From: Acinetobacter larvae
GTDB lineage: Bacteria > Pseudomonadota > Gammaproteobacteria > Pseudomonadales > Moraxellaceae
NCBI RefSeq assembly: GCF_001704115.1
Contig: NZ_CP016895.1
Coordinates: 2,480,001-2,544,000 of the forward strand
Reading direction: 5' to 3'
Length of the DNA stretch: 64,000 nucleotides
The notes under the pieces were generated by a model. That model searched no databases. It was not told the origin of the DNA and saw only the letters and a program-made list of their open reading frames with translations. Positions 9,089 to 17,720 of this stretch are shown piece by piece. The stretch's first letter is position 1. Each line of letters starts with the position of its first letter. The position numbers and the translations under genes are program-made.

Positions 9089-9615
9089 TTAACGTTGTCA
9101 TTTAAAATATGTTTACGTCGTAATACACAGTGGATGGTCGCTTGTTTAATATAACGCTCAACTGTGGCCAAAGATATCTGCATACGCTGTGCGATATCTG
9201 GATGGGTTAAACCTTCTAATTTTTTCAGTAAAAAAGCCTGTTGTACAGCGCTACTTAGCCCATCTAATAATAAATCGATTTGCTGTAAAGCATCTTGGAT
9301 TAAACACAATTGTTCGGCAGGAATACTATCTTGCGCTATGCCATAATGTTCCAAACTTTGTAAATAGGTCTGCTCTAAATCTTGTTTACGCCAAAAATTA
9401 AATAACTTCCGTTTGGCAATGGTTAATAAGAAAGCACGCTGTTCCCGAATCTGTGGAATACAATGTGGTTTCTCCAATAAAGATAAAAAAGTATCCTGAA
9501 CTAAATCTGCCGCAACATCATTACGCGCCAGTAACTGCCTGTTGAGGTAGTTTTTGAGCCATGCATTATGATCCACATAAAGTTGTTGCATATTCTGTTG
9601 TAGGGTTGATGACAT
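9085..9615 (-). CDS. FecI-family ECF RNA polymerase sigma factor
   Basis: A 176-residue ECF sigma factor with region 2 (AADLVQDTFLSLLEKP, then AFLLTIAKRKLFNFWRKQ) and region 4 (AVQQAFLLKKLEGLTHPDIAQRM, helix-turn-helix). It directs transcription of the iron-uptake receptor when released by its FecR partner, with which it overlaps by 4 nt. The open frame reaches a TTG at 9627; the ATG at 9615 is the more likely start. A Fur-box-like sequence lies just upstream, so expression should be de-repressed by iron shortage. Confidence 0.92.
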   Translation of the reverse strand: MSSTLQQNMQQLYVDHNAWLKNYLNRQLLARNDVAADLVQDTFLSLLEKPHCIPQIREQRAFLLTIAKRKLFNFWRKQDLEQTYLQSLEHYGIAQDSIPAEQLCLIQDALQQIDLLLDGLSSAVQQAFLLKKLEGLTHPDIAQRMQISLATVERYIKQATIHCVLRRKHILNDNVK

Positions 9616-9645
9616 GACGCAACTCAATCAATACTGGCACTAAAT

Positions 9646-9668
9646 TCAAATGATAGTGATTATTATTT
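9646..9668 (-). promoter_or_regulatory. Probable Fur box upstream of the fecI-like gene
   Basis: On the minus strand this reads ATAATCACTATC, which differs by one base from part of the Fur consensus (ATAATCATTATC). It lies about 30-50 nt before the sigma-factor start. Confidence 0.55.
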
Positions 9669-9960
9669 ATTTATGCGAAACAGGCAATAGTTTAGCTGCT
9701 GTTCGCGCAAATTTAATGATCAACAATGAAGATGTAGATGCTAGCTTATCCTAAGCTCGGCACAGCTTAGCCCCCTATGCCATAGCAGCGATTGAGTGCC
9801 TAGATCGACACCATCCTATCTGCAATCGTACATACTTTGTCTAAGATACGTGCAAGCAACAATAAAAATATATTTCTTAATATCAAATATTTACGGAATA
9901 ACCGATTAATTTTTTAAGAATTTAAATTTTTATCGGATGGACTTCACCCACAAACTAACT

Positions 9961-9979
9961 GATAATGATTATCAATTAT
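9961..9979 (+). promoter_or_regulatory. Near-consensus Fur box
   Basis: The sequence GATAATGATTATCAATTAT agrees with the 19-bp Fur consensus at all but about two positions. It sits directly in front of the small gene at 10006, probably overlapping its promoter. Confidence 0.8.
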
Positions 9980-10005
9980 AAAGCGTTTAATATATAGTGA
10001 CCATT

Positions 10006-10398
10006 ATGGAAAAAACCAGCTTAATAGAAAAACCAAGCTTAGCCACTGAAGCCCTCCGTGCTTTTTACACCCTACAGTGTTGTTGGTTCAACAACGAAGA
10101 AATTTACCTTGAACAGGGCTGCTTACATTGTGGTTCTGCCGCAACCTATTTGATTTATTTTACCGATACCGCTGTGCAAAAGTTAATGTTGAGCTTTATT
10201 CAGCAATATAATTGTCATAATAAAAAACGCTTAGATTTGCTCGATCTACCCGATTTTGAAGACCATTATAATGATTTCCTCGAAACCCTAGAACGTGCTG
10301 TCAATCGTTATGCACGCGAACATCAAAACCAAATGAGCAAGCTCGCTTTTGAACAAGTCGAGTCCATTTTTGAACGCGCTGCAGCAATTGCCTGCTAA
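10006..10398 (+). CDS. Small Fur-box-controlled protein of unknown function
   Basis: A protein of about 130 residues, mostly alpha-helical by eye, with a cysteine-rich N-terminal half (LQCCWF, QGCLHCG) and a C-terminal helix-rich part (FEQVESIFERAAAIA). No signal peptide or transmembrane helix is seen. A near-perfect Fur box lies 27-45 nt upstream, so iron repression is very likely. I prefer the ATG at 10006 over an in-frame GTG at 9997 because of the weak AGTGA spaced before it. It is divergent from the fecI-fecR-receptor unit and may serve iron homeostasis, but I recognise no family. Confidence 0.65.
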   Translation: MEKTSLIEKPSLATEALRAFYTLQCCWFNNEEIYLEQGCLHCGSAATYLIYFTDTAVQKLMLSFIQQYNCHNKKRLDLLDLPDFEDHYNDFLETLERAVNRYAREHQNQMSKLAFEQVESIFERAAAIAC

Positions 10399-10435
10399 AA
10401 CCAAAGCCCGAACTGAACCAGTGCCCCTATCCTCT

Positions 10436-10478
10436 AAAAAAAACCGATGAATCAAAAGTTGCAGTTGATTCATCGGTT
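10436..10478 (-). terminator. Rho-independent terminator of the porin gene
   Basis: A perfect 14-bp stem (AACCGATGAATCAA and its complement) with a 9-nt loop, followed on the minus strand by a run of eight T. It lies 57 nt after the porin stop. It may also end the converging small gene. Confidence 0.85.
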
Positions 10479-10535
10479 AAGCAACATTTCGCTTAAAGAG
10501 GATTGCGCAGGACCTAGATATAACCTAAAGCAATT

Positions 10536-11750
10536 TTAGAAACTAAAGCCAATATTTAAATTGACGCGATACATCCATTTCTCACTATTTTCAGAAGTCG
10601 CTGAAGTAAACCCCGTGCCATTCGTTGCGCCACCAATAATATTGGCATTTTTACCCCAGGTATAATCCGCCCAAAGCATAAAGGGCGATGCAATAAACAT
10701 TGCGCCGGTGGTATTCATCTGTGAAGCTGCCCAATCACTACGTTTTTTATCGAGGTAACTATAGTCATTATAAAAACGGATGGCTTTTAATTTGCCCATA
10801 TTCTGTACGGGTAAGGTATAGGCCACATTGACACTCGCAACCGTTCCCTCAGAGGCAATAAAATATGCCGGCGTTAAACCATTTGCCCCCATTAAGGTCA
10901 TGTCTTTGTCGACGCCGGTTGGATTCTTGGCATCATATTGATAATGAATCAGTGAAGACTGTAGATTCCAGCGTTGATAGTTGCTATTACTATGTAGCCC
11001 GACAGCATAATAATGACCTTGTTTATCGGTGCTCTTATTATGCAGCTGTGCCCAAGAACCAGACAAACCCGCTTCATGTTTCCCCAACTGCGCATTGCCA
11101 AATTTATGTACCACACGTGCATTCACTTGGTTTTGCTTTTCATTTTGATAGCCAGCTTGGAACGATAAATGATTCTCCGATAAATCTTCATAAGTTGCCG
11201 ACTCTGGTGAATAACGCAAATCTGCATCTAACATACGCGGGTAATATCCCAGTTTAATATCCCAATCGGCATTGTTATACCCCCAGTTCACCCCAGGTGC
11301 AGCATTATTGCCATAGCCTAAAAAGAAGGGGATATGATAGGTCCAACCATTTTGTGGATAGGGATAAATCGCAAAAGGTTTATAAACAATACCAGCTTCA
11401 AGCCGTTGCTGATCTGTGAGTTTATAGCCGACAAAGGCTTTTTCAATTGAAGTTTTTTCTTGATCCTGTACCACGTAGCTGGCATCTAAATAAGCCTTGT
11501 CATACTGACCTTTGAGGTCTAAACGAAAAATATCAAAGTCTAATTTGCCAAAACCGCGGTTTGGACTAGCCTGCCATTGCTCATAGCGATGGTTTAAACG
11601 CACTACCCCACCGACTTTAAAAGATTTACGACCATCTGCACTGCTCCACAACAAAGGGTCTCTTTGCTCAGTCGATGCCTCAGCATAGCTATAACTGTTT
11701 AACCCCGTGCAAGATGCGACGATTGCAACGCTAGAAATTATTTTTTTCAT
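10536..11750 (-). CDS. Outer-membrane porin of the catabolic cluster
   Basis: A 404-residue protein with a signal peptide (about 1-23, ending SYA), an N-terminal strand region FKVGGVVRLNHRYEQW, many alternating beta-strand segments and a C-terminal phenylalanine (NLNIGFSF). It resembles phosphate-selective/OprP-like or related substrate-specific porins. The start has a good GGGAA ribosome-binding site. It lies 250 bp beyond the catabolic operon in the same direction, with its own leader. A 33-nt block in that leader is 28/33 identical to one upstream of the operon's first gene, so it probably brings the same substrate through the outer membrane. Substrate unknown. Confidence 0.75.
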   Translation of the reverse strand: MKKIISSVAIVASCTGLNSYSYAEASTEQRDPLLWSSADGRKSFKVGGVVRLNHRYEQWQASPNRGFGKLDFDIFRLDLKGQYDKAYLDASYVVQDQEKTSIEKAFVGYKLTDQQRLEAGIVYKPFAIYPYPQNGWTYHIPFFLGYGNNAAPGVNWGYNNADWDIKLGYYPRMLDADLRYSPESATYEDLSENHLSFQAGYQNEKQNQVNARVVHKFGNAQLGKHEAGLSGSWAQLHNKSTDKQGHYYAVGLHSNSNYQRWNLQSSLIHYQYDAKNPTGVDKDMTLMGANGLTPAYFIASEGTVASVNVAYTLPVQNMGKLKAIRFYNDYSYLDKKRSDWAASQMNTTGAMFIASPFMLWADYTWGKNANIIGGATNGTGFTSATSENSEKWMYRVNLNIGFSF

Positions 11751-11769
11751 ATCATTTCCCTATGGATGT

Positions 11770-11802
11770 CTTGTTTTATATAAAAAACATTGTTTGGTAT
11801 TT
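11770..11802 (-). promoter_or_regulatory. Leader motif shared with the catabolic operon promoter
   Basis: This 33-nt block matches 24342-24374 at 28 of 33 positions in the same orientation, and each lies 13-20 nt before the start codon of a minus-strand gene. It includes AACATTRTTTRGTATTT on the plus strand. It may be a promoter or an IclR-type operator common to porin and operon. Confidence 0.6.
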
Positions 11803-11873
11803 AATTTAGCTAAAAAAATAATAGTGAAGACTTGCTTCAGCAGCTGTAGGTCGGCAATTCCTATGCGCAACCC

Positions 11874-11907
11874 CTTCGCCCTTGATGAAACTTCGCCCTT
11901 GATGGAA
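11874..11907. repeat. 17-bp tandem duplication
   Basis: Two adjacent copies of CTTCGCCCTTGATGRAA, differing at one base, in the spacer between porin and TPP-enzyme genes. Confidence 0.7.
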
Positions 11908-12000
11908 CTAGGCTTTAGCAGACTAAGGCGTAGAATTTCCCCAAAATTCCCACACCTTGAACCTCAGCCCTCACTAGAATTTATTGGCGCAGTACAAGCA

Positions 12001-13641
12001 CTAGTACAATTTTTTCTGTGGCGGTCCAGCAAACTGTAATGGACCAATAGCATGCATATCCAGCTCAATAAGCGCAGGACCATCGATGGCAATGGCTTGC
12101 TGGATTGCCGTTTTAAATTCGGCAGCACTGCCTACCTTCCAACTTTTAATTCCCATGGACTCTCCTAATAAACGATAGTCTGGTGTGTGCAGTGCATTAA
12201 AATATTGTCTGCCACTAAAGTAATTGTTTTGAATGCCGCGCATTACGCCATAACCGCCGTCATTCATTACCATCAACACCATGTCGGTATTTTCCTGTGC
12301 CATAGTGGCAATTTCACCAATACCCAGCATCAAACCACCATCCCCCACCAAACCAACGACTTTCTTCGTGGGATTGGCAATCGCAGCACCAATGGCATGC
12401 GCCAAGCCTAAACCAATGGCACCCGCCAAGGAGTGAATATTTTGCTTTGGTCGCTGTACTGGAAATAGACGACTGCCCCAAGTACTGCCAGACATAGTGA
12501 TGTCACGAACAAAAATGCCATCCTCAGGGAGGGCTGCACGCAAATGATCACAAATCAAAGCATATTGATCCATTTGCTCACGTAGCTTGGCGATGGCTTG
12601 TTCACGTGCTGCGGTGATTTGCGCGTCATAGTCAGCATCTATTTTACTGAGCCCCGACATAGCCTGTAGCAAACGTGCCAAGGTGTCGCGGCTATCACCA
12701 CAAATAAATTGTGAAATCTTATAATTGCGTTGCTGTGCCATCGGACTGGCATCAATTTGAATCACCTGATCTGGAAAAGCCAAACTATAGGTTTTGGTTT
12801 CATTGCTTCTGAGGCGAGAACCCACCACCAGCAATAGATCAGCCTGTTCTAGCAGTTGCTCCACAGCCGTTGCATTGTGAAAGGCTCTTAAATTACGCGG
12901 ATGATCATCCGCCAAAACGCCACGGGCATGCGTAGACGACAGCACAGGTATCCCCAAATCAGCCAAGGCACGCACTTCGTCAACCGCATGTAAACACCCG
13001 CCACCAACCCATAGCATCGGGCGTTTGGCTGCGGTTAACTGTGCCGCAAGCGCATCGATTTCAGCTTGTTCAGCAGCAGGCAAGGCTAAGGCTTGAACTG
13101 GTGCTAAATTGGCGGGTAAATCGATTTCAGCTGCCTGTACATCGATTGGAATTTCTACACTCACCGGACCCATCGGTACAGTGGTCGCAATACGAATAGC
13201 CTCTCGAATCACCCCCACCGCATGCTCTGGACTGCTAATACGAAAAGCAGCTTTACTCGATGCTTTTAAAAAGCTGAGCTGATCTTTGGTTTCATGAATA
13301 AAACTGGCATCACGATCGAGATACTCGCGTTCAACTTGCCCAGTTAAATGCAACACTGGGCTGGCGGCATTCATAGCTTCGATTAAAGAGCCTACCGCAT
13401 TGCCAGCCCCTGCGCCAGTACTGGTCAGGGCTACGCCCAAACCTTTAAAACGAGCATGTGCATCTGCCATCGTCACCGATCCAGCTTCACCACGTGCAGC
13501 GATAAAACGAATTTTTTCACGGCGACCTATGGCATCGGCAATGGGTAAGTTATGGATGGAAATTACGCCATACAGACTCTCAACCTGATGTTGTTCCAAT
13601 ATTCTAGCGATGGCTTCGCCTACATTTACGCGTTCAGTCAT
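12001..13641 (-). CDS. Thiamine-pyrophosphate-dependent enzyme (acetolactate synthase/decarboxylase-like)
   Basis: A 546-residue protein with the three-domain layout of TPP-dependent decarboxylases and synthases. The N-terminal PYR domain carries the activating glutamate (E52 in ARGEAG), a central domain follows, and the C-terminal PP domain holds the Mg-TPP motif GDG (433-435) ... ND (460-461). The family covers benzoylformate and other 2-oxo-acid decarboxylases, acetolactate synthase and carboligases. Neighbours (ALDH, NadX-type dehydrogenase) suggest it decarboxylates a 2-oxo acid to an aldehyde that the ALDH then oxidises; this is inference. It is the last gene of the catabolic operon, with a clean AAGGAAC ribosome-binding site. 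Confidence 0.85.
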   Translation of the reverse strand: MTERVNVGEAIARILEQHQVESLYGVISIHNLPIADAIGRREKIRFIAARGEAGSVTMADAHARFKGLGVALTSTGAGAGNAVGSLIEAMNAASPVLHLTGQVEREYLDRDASFIHETKDQLSFLKASSKAAFRISSPEHAVGVIREAIRIATTVPMGPVSVEIPIDVQAAEIDLPANLAPVQALALPAAEQAEIDALAAQLTAAKRPMLWVGGGCLHAVDEVRALADLGIPVLSSTHARGVLADDHPRNLRAFHNATAVEQLLEQADLLLVVGSRLRSNETKTYSLAFPDQVIQIDASPMAQQRNYKISQFICGDSRDTLARLLQAMSGLSKIDADYDAQITAAREQAIAKLREQMDQYALICDHLRAALPEDGIFVRDITMSGSTWGSRLFPVQRPKQNIHSLAGAIGLGLAHAIGAAIANPTKKVVGLVGDGGLMLGIGEIATMAQENTDMVLMVMNDGGYGVMRGIQNNYFSGRQYFNALHTPDYRLLGESMGIKSWKVGSAAEFKTAIQQAIAIDGPALIELDMHAIGPLQFAGPPQKKLY

Positions 13642-13686
13642 TCTTTTGTTCCTTCATTCTTAATGGTGCTGGCTTCATCCTACTGG

Positions 13687-15153
13687 CTACTCAGCCCAAG
13701 GGTTGGCTTGCTCGCTTAATCCCAAATAAATACTTTTTTGCTGCATATAAGACAAAATACCGAGTCGTCCTTTTTCGCGGCCAATACCACTGTCTTTGAA
13801 GCCGCCAAATGGGGTACTCACCGAAAACTTTTTATAGGTGTTAATCCAAACCGTTCCCACCTCAAGCACACGTGCCAAACGCCAAGCGTGACGATAATTT
13901 TCAGTCCAAATACCAGCTGCCAAACCAAAACAACTGTCATTGGCCTGAGCGATCAGATCTTGTTCATCGTCATAAGCCAGCACCACCAATACAGGACCAA
14001 AGATTTCTTGCTGACAACTTTGCGCTTGATTGCTTAAACCCGTAATAATGGTCGGTGGATAATAACTCCCTTTGCTCAATTCGCCTGCAGTGAGTGCTTC
14101 ACCTCCCAGTACCACCTGCCCCCCTTCAGCCTTGGCCAACTCGACATATTGGTGCACCGACTGCAAATGTTTGGCATTGATCAACGGTCCCATATGTACA
14201 TTGGGCTGTTCTGGATGCCCCACCCTTAAGGCAGCACTGATTTCCACAATACGCTTTAACAGACGGTCATAAATTGAACGGTGAATAAACAGCCTTGATC
14301 CTGCAATACAAGCCTGCCCGGCCGAACTAAATATGCCATAAACAATCCCTTTGGCTGCCAACTCGATATCGGCATCGGCAAGTACGATGGTTGGTGACTT
14401 CCCGCCCAATTCCAACGCAGTGGTAATCAGTTTATCGGCAGCAATATGTGCCAAATGCCGTCCTGTAGTGGTTCCGCCAGTAAATGAAATCTTGCGCACC
14501 AAGGGATGCTGCGCGATGGCATCACCAATCACTGCGCCACGCCCAACCAGCACGCTCAATAGACCTTTGGGCAACCCAGCTTCTGCAAAAATTTTCGCCA
14601 GTTCCAACGCAATCAATGAAGTCGCTTCGGCAGGCTTTAAAACCACCGCATTGCCTGCAGCCAAAGCCGGTGCCAGTTTTTGTACTTCGCTGGCAATCGG
14701 TGAATTCCACGGTGTAATCGCAGCAACCACCCCCACTGGCTCATGCACACTCATGGTCATAAAATCTGCGGCACGCTGTGTGGTGAGCTCTTCATTTAAA
14801 GTCTCACATGCAGCAGCATTGAAACGTGCTGTCGCCGCCGCACTCATCACCAAGGCACGGGTTTCAGCCAAAGGCTTACCATTATCACGGGTTTGTAATT
14901 GCGCCAATTGCTCAGCACGTGCCTCAATCAAATCAGCTACACGATATAAAATTTTAGCCCGTTCATGTGGCAATGAATGACGCCATGCGGACTGACGCCA
15001 GGCTTGGTCGGCTTTCACGATTGCCTCATGCACATCATCAAGCGATGCGCTCGCAATCTCGGCATTGAGCGACTGATCCGCAGGAAAGTTACTTTGGATC
15101 ACAGGACCACGCCCTAAACGCCATTCTCCAGCGATATAAATTTCTTTTACCAT
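13687..15153 (-). CDS. NAD(P)-dependent aldehyde dehydrogenase
   Basis: A 488-residue ALDH. Visible motifs are the PWNSP segment, the catalytic glutamate in ALELGGKSP and the nucleophilic cysteine in SSAGQACIAGSR. The frame runs upstream to 15204, but the ATG at 15153 has a good AAGGA ribosome-binding site and leaves a 13-nt gap to the preceding NadX-like gene, so that start is chosen. It oxidises an aldehyde to the acid; the substrate may be the product of the TPP enzyme encoded just downstream. Part of the minus-strand catabolic operon. Confidence 0.92.
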   Translation of the reverse strand: MVKEIYIAGEWRLGRGPVIQSNFPADQSLNAEIASASLDDVHEAIVKADQAWRQSAWRHSLPHERAKILYRVADLIEARAEQLAQLQTRDNGKPLAETRALVMSAAATARFNAAACETLNEELTTQRAADFMTMSVHEPVGVVAAITPWNSPIASEVQKLAPALAAGNAVVLKPAEATSLIALELAKIFAEAGLPKGLLSVLVGRGAVIGDAIAQHPLVRKISFTGGTTTGRHLAHIAADKLITTALELGGKSPTIVLADADIELAAKGIVYGIFSSAGQACIAGSRLFIHRSIYDRLLKRIVEISAALRVGHPEQPNVHMGPLINAKHLQSVHQYVELAKAEGGQVVLGGEALTAGELSKGSYYPPTIITGLSNQAQSCQQEIFGPVLVVLAYDDEQDLIAQANDSCFGLAAGIWTENYRHAWRLARVLEVGTVWINTYKKFSVSTPFGGFKDSGIGREKGRLGILSYMQQKSIYLGLSEQANPWAE

Positions 15154-15166
15154 GGCAACAATCCTT

Positions 15167-15958
15167 TTAAATTTGAATGGCATCAACACTATTGCGGCAT
15201 GCACGGATCACGCTCAGTGCAGCTAAGGTTGAGGTTTTGGGATTGCTTGCTAAGGGCACACCAGACATTTCGATATGCATTTGTCCAAAACGCCCTGTCG
15301 CAACAATGCTATGTTTATTTTGTTGAATATGTGGATCAACACTCAGCTCCACACGGGTTTGATCCATACCTATTCCAGCCAAAGCAATGGTGGCAGCAAC
15401 ATTGGCATTGGCTGGAAAATCCAAAGCAGCCTCACGCGCTGTACCGGTATAAAACACAGTGCTTTCTGTGACCTGATCTAAATCAATCAACTGTTCGGCA
15501 TAGCTTCCTCGCCAGCTCTTGGGGCTTTTACAACCTTTATAGGTCACCTGTTCTAAGCCACCTTCTTTGGCTGCAGCTAAGCCATCAATACCTGCGATTG
15601 CACCAGCAAGCACATGTAAATGACCGCCAGAATTTTGCGCAATGTGAAGTAACTGTTGTAAAAAATCGGCATCTGCCAAAGTGCCCACTGAGATCAAGCC
15701 GAGACGCCAGCCTTTGCCTAATACCTGAGCAGCATGCTGTTTGACCGCCGCTTGACCAGCCACTTCAATCACATAGTCTGGCTGCCCCTGACAAGCCTCA
15801 ACATCACTGATCACTTGCACCGTTGCTGGTAACAGTTGTTGTACATGGGCGACACTCCGTGCAGGAACCACCACCCAACGTAGCACTAAATCTTCAGGTA
15901 AATGCTGGCGAACTTCGTTGGCCATTGCACCAAAGCCAATCATCATCAATTGTTTCAT
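15167..15958 (-). CDS. NadX-type L-aspartate dehydrogenase-like protein
   Basis: A 263-residue oxidoreductase with an N-terminal Rossmann motif (MIGFGAMANEV) and the C-terminal domain typical of NadX: DFPANANVAATIALAG, then DPHIQQNKH with a probable catalytic His (H216), then NPKTSTLAALS. NadX enzymes interconvert L-aspartate and iminoaspartate/oxaloacetate with NAD(P). Finding one inside an aromatic catabolic operon, between SDR and ALDH genes, is unusual; it may instead release or add ammonia on a pathway intermediate. My unverified recollection is that similar NadX-ALDH-TPP neighbourhoods occur in Pseudomonas. Ribosome-binding site AAGGTGAG is well placed. Confidence 0.82.
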   Translation of the reverse strand: MKQLMMIGFGAMANEVRQHLPEDLVLRWVVVPARSVAHVQQLLPATVQVISDVEACQGQPDYVIEVAGQAAVKQHAAQVLGKGWRLGLISVGTLADADFLQQLLHIAQNSGGHLHVLAGAIAGIDGLAAAKEGGLEQVTYKGCKSPKSWRGSYAEQLIDLDQVTESTVFYTGTAREAALDFPANANVAATIALAGIGMDQTRVELSVDPHIQQNKHSIVATGRFGQMHIEMSGVPLASNPKTSTLAALSVIRACRNSVDAIQI

Positions 15959-15967
15959 AGGCTCACC

Positions 15968-16762
15968 TTATATGTGTTTATTAAAGCCACCAGAGACATC
16001 AATCACAGAACCTGTGGTATAAGATGCCAATGGTGATGCCAAAAACACCAACGCTTGAGCCGCTTCTTCAGGCTTACCCAAACGCCCCATAGGAATGCCG
16101 CGTTTTTTGGCAATATTGCCAATCCACTCAGCCCAAGACTGCTCAGGATCACTGCGTTCTTGATAGCGTCGTTTCCATTGCGCAGATTCCACCATGCCCA
16201 ATAAAATTGAATTGACCCGAATCCGATCTGGGGCAAATTGATGCGCCAAGGAATGGGTTAAGTTCAGTAATGCCGCACGTGCAGATGAGGTTGCGATCAT
16301 GTGCGGCTCTGGTTGTAAGGCCAATAAAGAATTAACATTGCTAATCGATGCAGCATTTGATTGTTTTAAGGCTGGCAAAAAAGCGCGGATCGGGTGCAAA
16401 ACACTAAAATACTTCAGCTCAACTTCTTTGAGCCAGTCCTCATCTGCCGTATTGTCAAAGTTAGACACACGCCCTTGCCCAGCATTATTGATCAAGCAAT
16501 CCACACCTGAAAATTGTTGTTGTACCGCAGCAGCAAATTGCTGTACTTGCTGTTTGTCTAAAACATTACATGTCATGGTAAAGATTTTGGCATCTGGATA
16601 ACGCGACTCCATATAAGCACGTGATTGTTCTAGACGCTGTTGGTCTCGACCACACCATGCAACACGAGCGCCTTGTGCCAGTAATAATTCGACAGTTGCC
16701 AGACCGATACCAGACGAGCCGCCGGTCACAACTGCATTTTTCCCTTCTAATTGGAAGCTCAT
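15968..16762 (-). CDS. SDR-family protein with substituted catalytic Tyr and Lys
   Basis: A 264-residue short-chain dehydrogenase fold: the cofactor motif TGGSSGIG, NNAG and the C-terminal PEEAAQALVFLAS...GSVIDVSGG are intact. The catalytic serine aligns with S145, but the YxxxK active-site motif reads TSSAR (T158, R162), so both the tyrosine and the lysine are replaced. Either the reaction no longer needs classical SDR proton transfer or the protein is non-catalytic. It sits 9 nt before nadX and 9 nt after the hydrolase gene within the catabolic operon. Confidence 0.85.
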   Translation of the reverse strand: MSFQLEGKNAVVTGGSSGIGLATVELLLAQGARVAWCGRDQQRLEQSRAYMESRYPDAKIFTMTCNVLDKQQVQQFAAAVQQQFSGVDCLINNAGQGRVSNFDNTADEDWLKEVELKYFSVLHPIRAFLPALKQSNAASISNVNSLLALQPEPHMIATSSARAALLNLTHSLAHQFAPDRIRVNSILLGMVESAQWKRRYQERSDPEQSWAEWIGNIAKKRGIPMGRLGKPEEAAQALVFLASPLASYTTGSVIDVSGGFNKHI

Positions 16763-16771
16763 TTCCCTATC

Positions 16772-17599
16772 TCACATCTTTGCGTCATGAAGTGACAATA
16801 AAATTTGATTGAACTGTGTGGCTTGGTCCAAATAACTCAGGTGCCCTGCCTGTTCAAGCGCATAACACGACTGCAGCTGAAACTGATCTGCCAAGTCCTG
16901 AATATCTTGTGGCGGTGTGATGCCATCCAACATAGCTTTAATGACATGGGTATGGGCTTGTTGTGGACGCAAATAACGCTTTATAGCGTCATAGGCCAGT
17001 AAATACGATGCCGCAGTAAAACCAGCCAAGCCAATGCCTTGCATCATGACGGTGATCAAGTGCAAAACCTCTGCCGAACAATGCGCAGCCAAATGCGGTC
17101 CACGCAATTTAGCCATGCCAATCGCACCCAATTGTTGCAACATTTGCGGTCGCTTGGCATAAACCTCAGCTTGCTGTGCCGCATCTGCGCTGTAATAGCC
17201 TTGTGCTGGATTGGCCAATATCAGTGCGCGTACATATTCGGGATAACTCGCCTGAAATGCCGCCGCCTGCATAGCCCCCAAGGAGTGCCCCAGTAAAATG
17301 ACCTGTTTCACTCCCAACGCATCCAACCATGCTTTGAGACGATGGGCATAATCCAGCGCATTAGGCTGATCGGTTGCCAAAACATCGGATTGACCATACC
17401 CCGGTGCATCCCACGCCAGCACATGAAAATGCGGACTTAAGGCCTGCAGCTGTTTTAGCCATGCACCTGAGCCAGAACTGATACCATGTAACAACACCAG
17501 ATCTGGTCCTTGACCGGCTTCACGATAAGACTGCTGCACACCGGCTAAATCGATATGCTTTACTTCAAACTGTGCCAATTGTTCAACCAAAGTCATCAT
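16772..17599 (-). CDS. Alpha/beta-hydrolase (meta-cleavage-product hydrolase-like)
   Basis: A protein of about 275 residues with the alpha/beta-hydrolase fold: LLHGISSGSGAW oxyanion segment, nucleophile elbow LLGHSLGAM, an acid in the AMLDGITPP region and catalytic His in EQAGHLSYLD. This is the size and motif set of carbon-carbon hydrolases that act on extradiol ring-cleavage products, and the operon also has an extradiol-type dioxygenase. Several ATGs lie close together; the ones near 17599 have the best spacing to an AGGA site (an ATG also exists at 17605). Confidence 0.85.
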   Translation of the reverse strand: MMTLVEQLAQFEVKHIDLAGVQQSYREAGQGPDLVLLHGISSGSGAWLKQLQALSPHFHVLAWDAPGYGQSDVLATDQPNALDYAHRLKAWLDALGVKQVILLGHSLGAMQAAAFQASYPEYVRALILANPAQGYYSADAAQQAEVYAKRPQMLQQLGAIGMAKLRGPHLAAHCSAEVLHLITVMMQGIGLAGFTAASYLLAYDAIKRYLRPQQAHTHVIKAMLDGITPPQDIQDLADQFQLQSCYALEQAGHLSYLDQATQFNQILLSLHDAKM

Positions 17600-17720
17600 G
17601 GTCATCCTGTTGTTCCAAACTGCTATTTCGATCAGCTGCGTCGCTAGACCACCATCAATGGGTCAAACGCTTTAAATTTTGCGCCTCGCTGCGTACAACG
17701 ACGCGCTTTGCCCCTTATCA

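Larger units (their letters stand above)
9616..10005. other. Divergent iron-regulated intergenic region
   Basis: This gap separates the fecI-like gene (left) from the small Fur-box gene (right). It holds a Fur-box-like site on each side and a perfect 7-bp inverted repeat with 6-nt loop (CTAAGCT/AGCTTAG, 9751-9770). No coding sequence is convincing. Confidence 0.5.

Noticed and set aside
9005..9401. Plus-strand frames inside the fecI-like gene
   Set aside because: They are short shadows without ribosome-binding sites, opposite a clear ECF sigma gene.
11707..12039. 110-codon plus-strand frame between porin and TPP enzyme
   Set aside because: It overlaps both flanking gene ends antisense and the tandem repeat, with no protein features.
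14351..14980. Long open frame on the plus strand (209 codons)
   Set aside because: It lies antisense within the ALDH gene, has no domain and reflects that gene's codon pattern.
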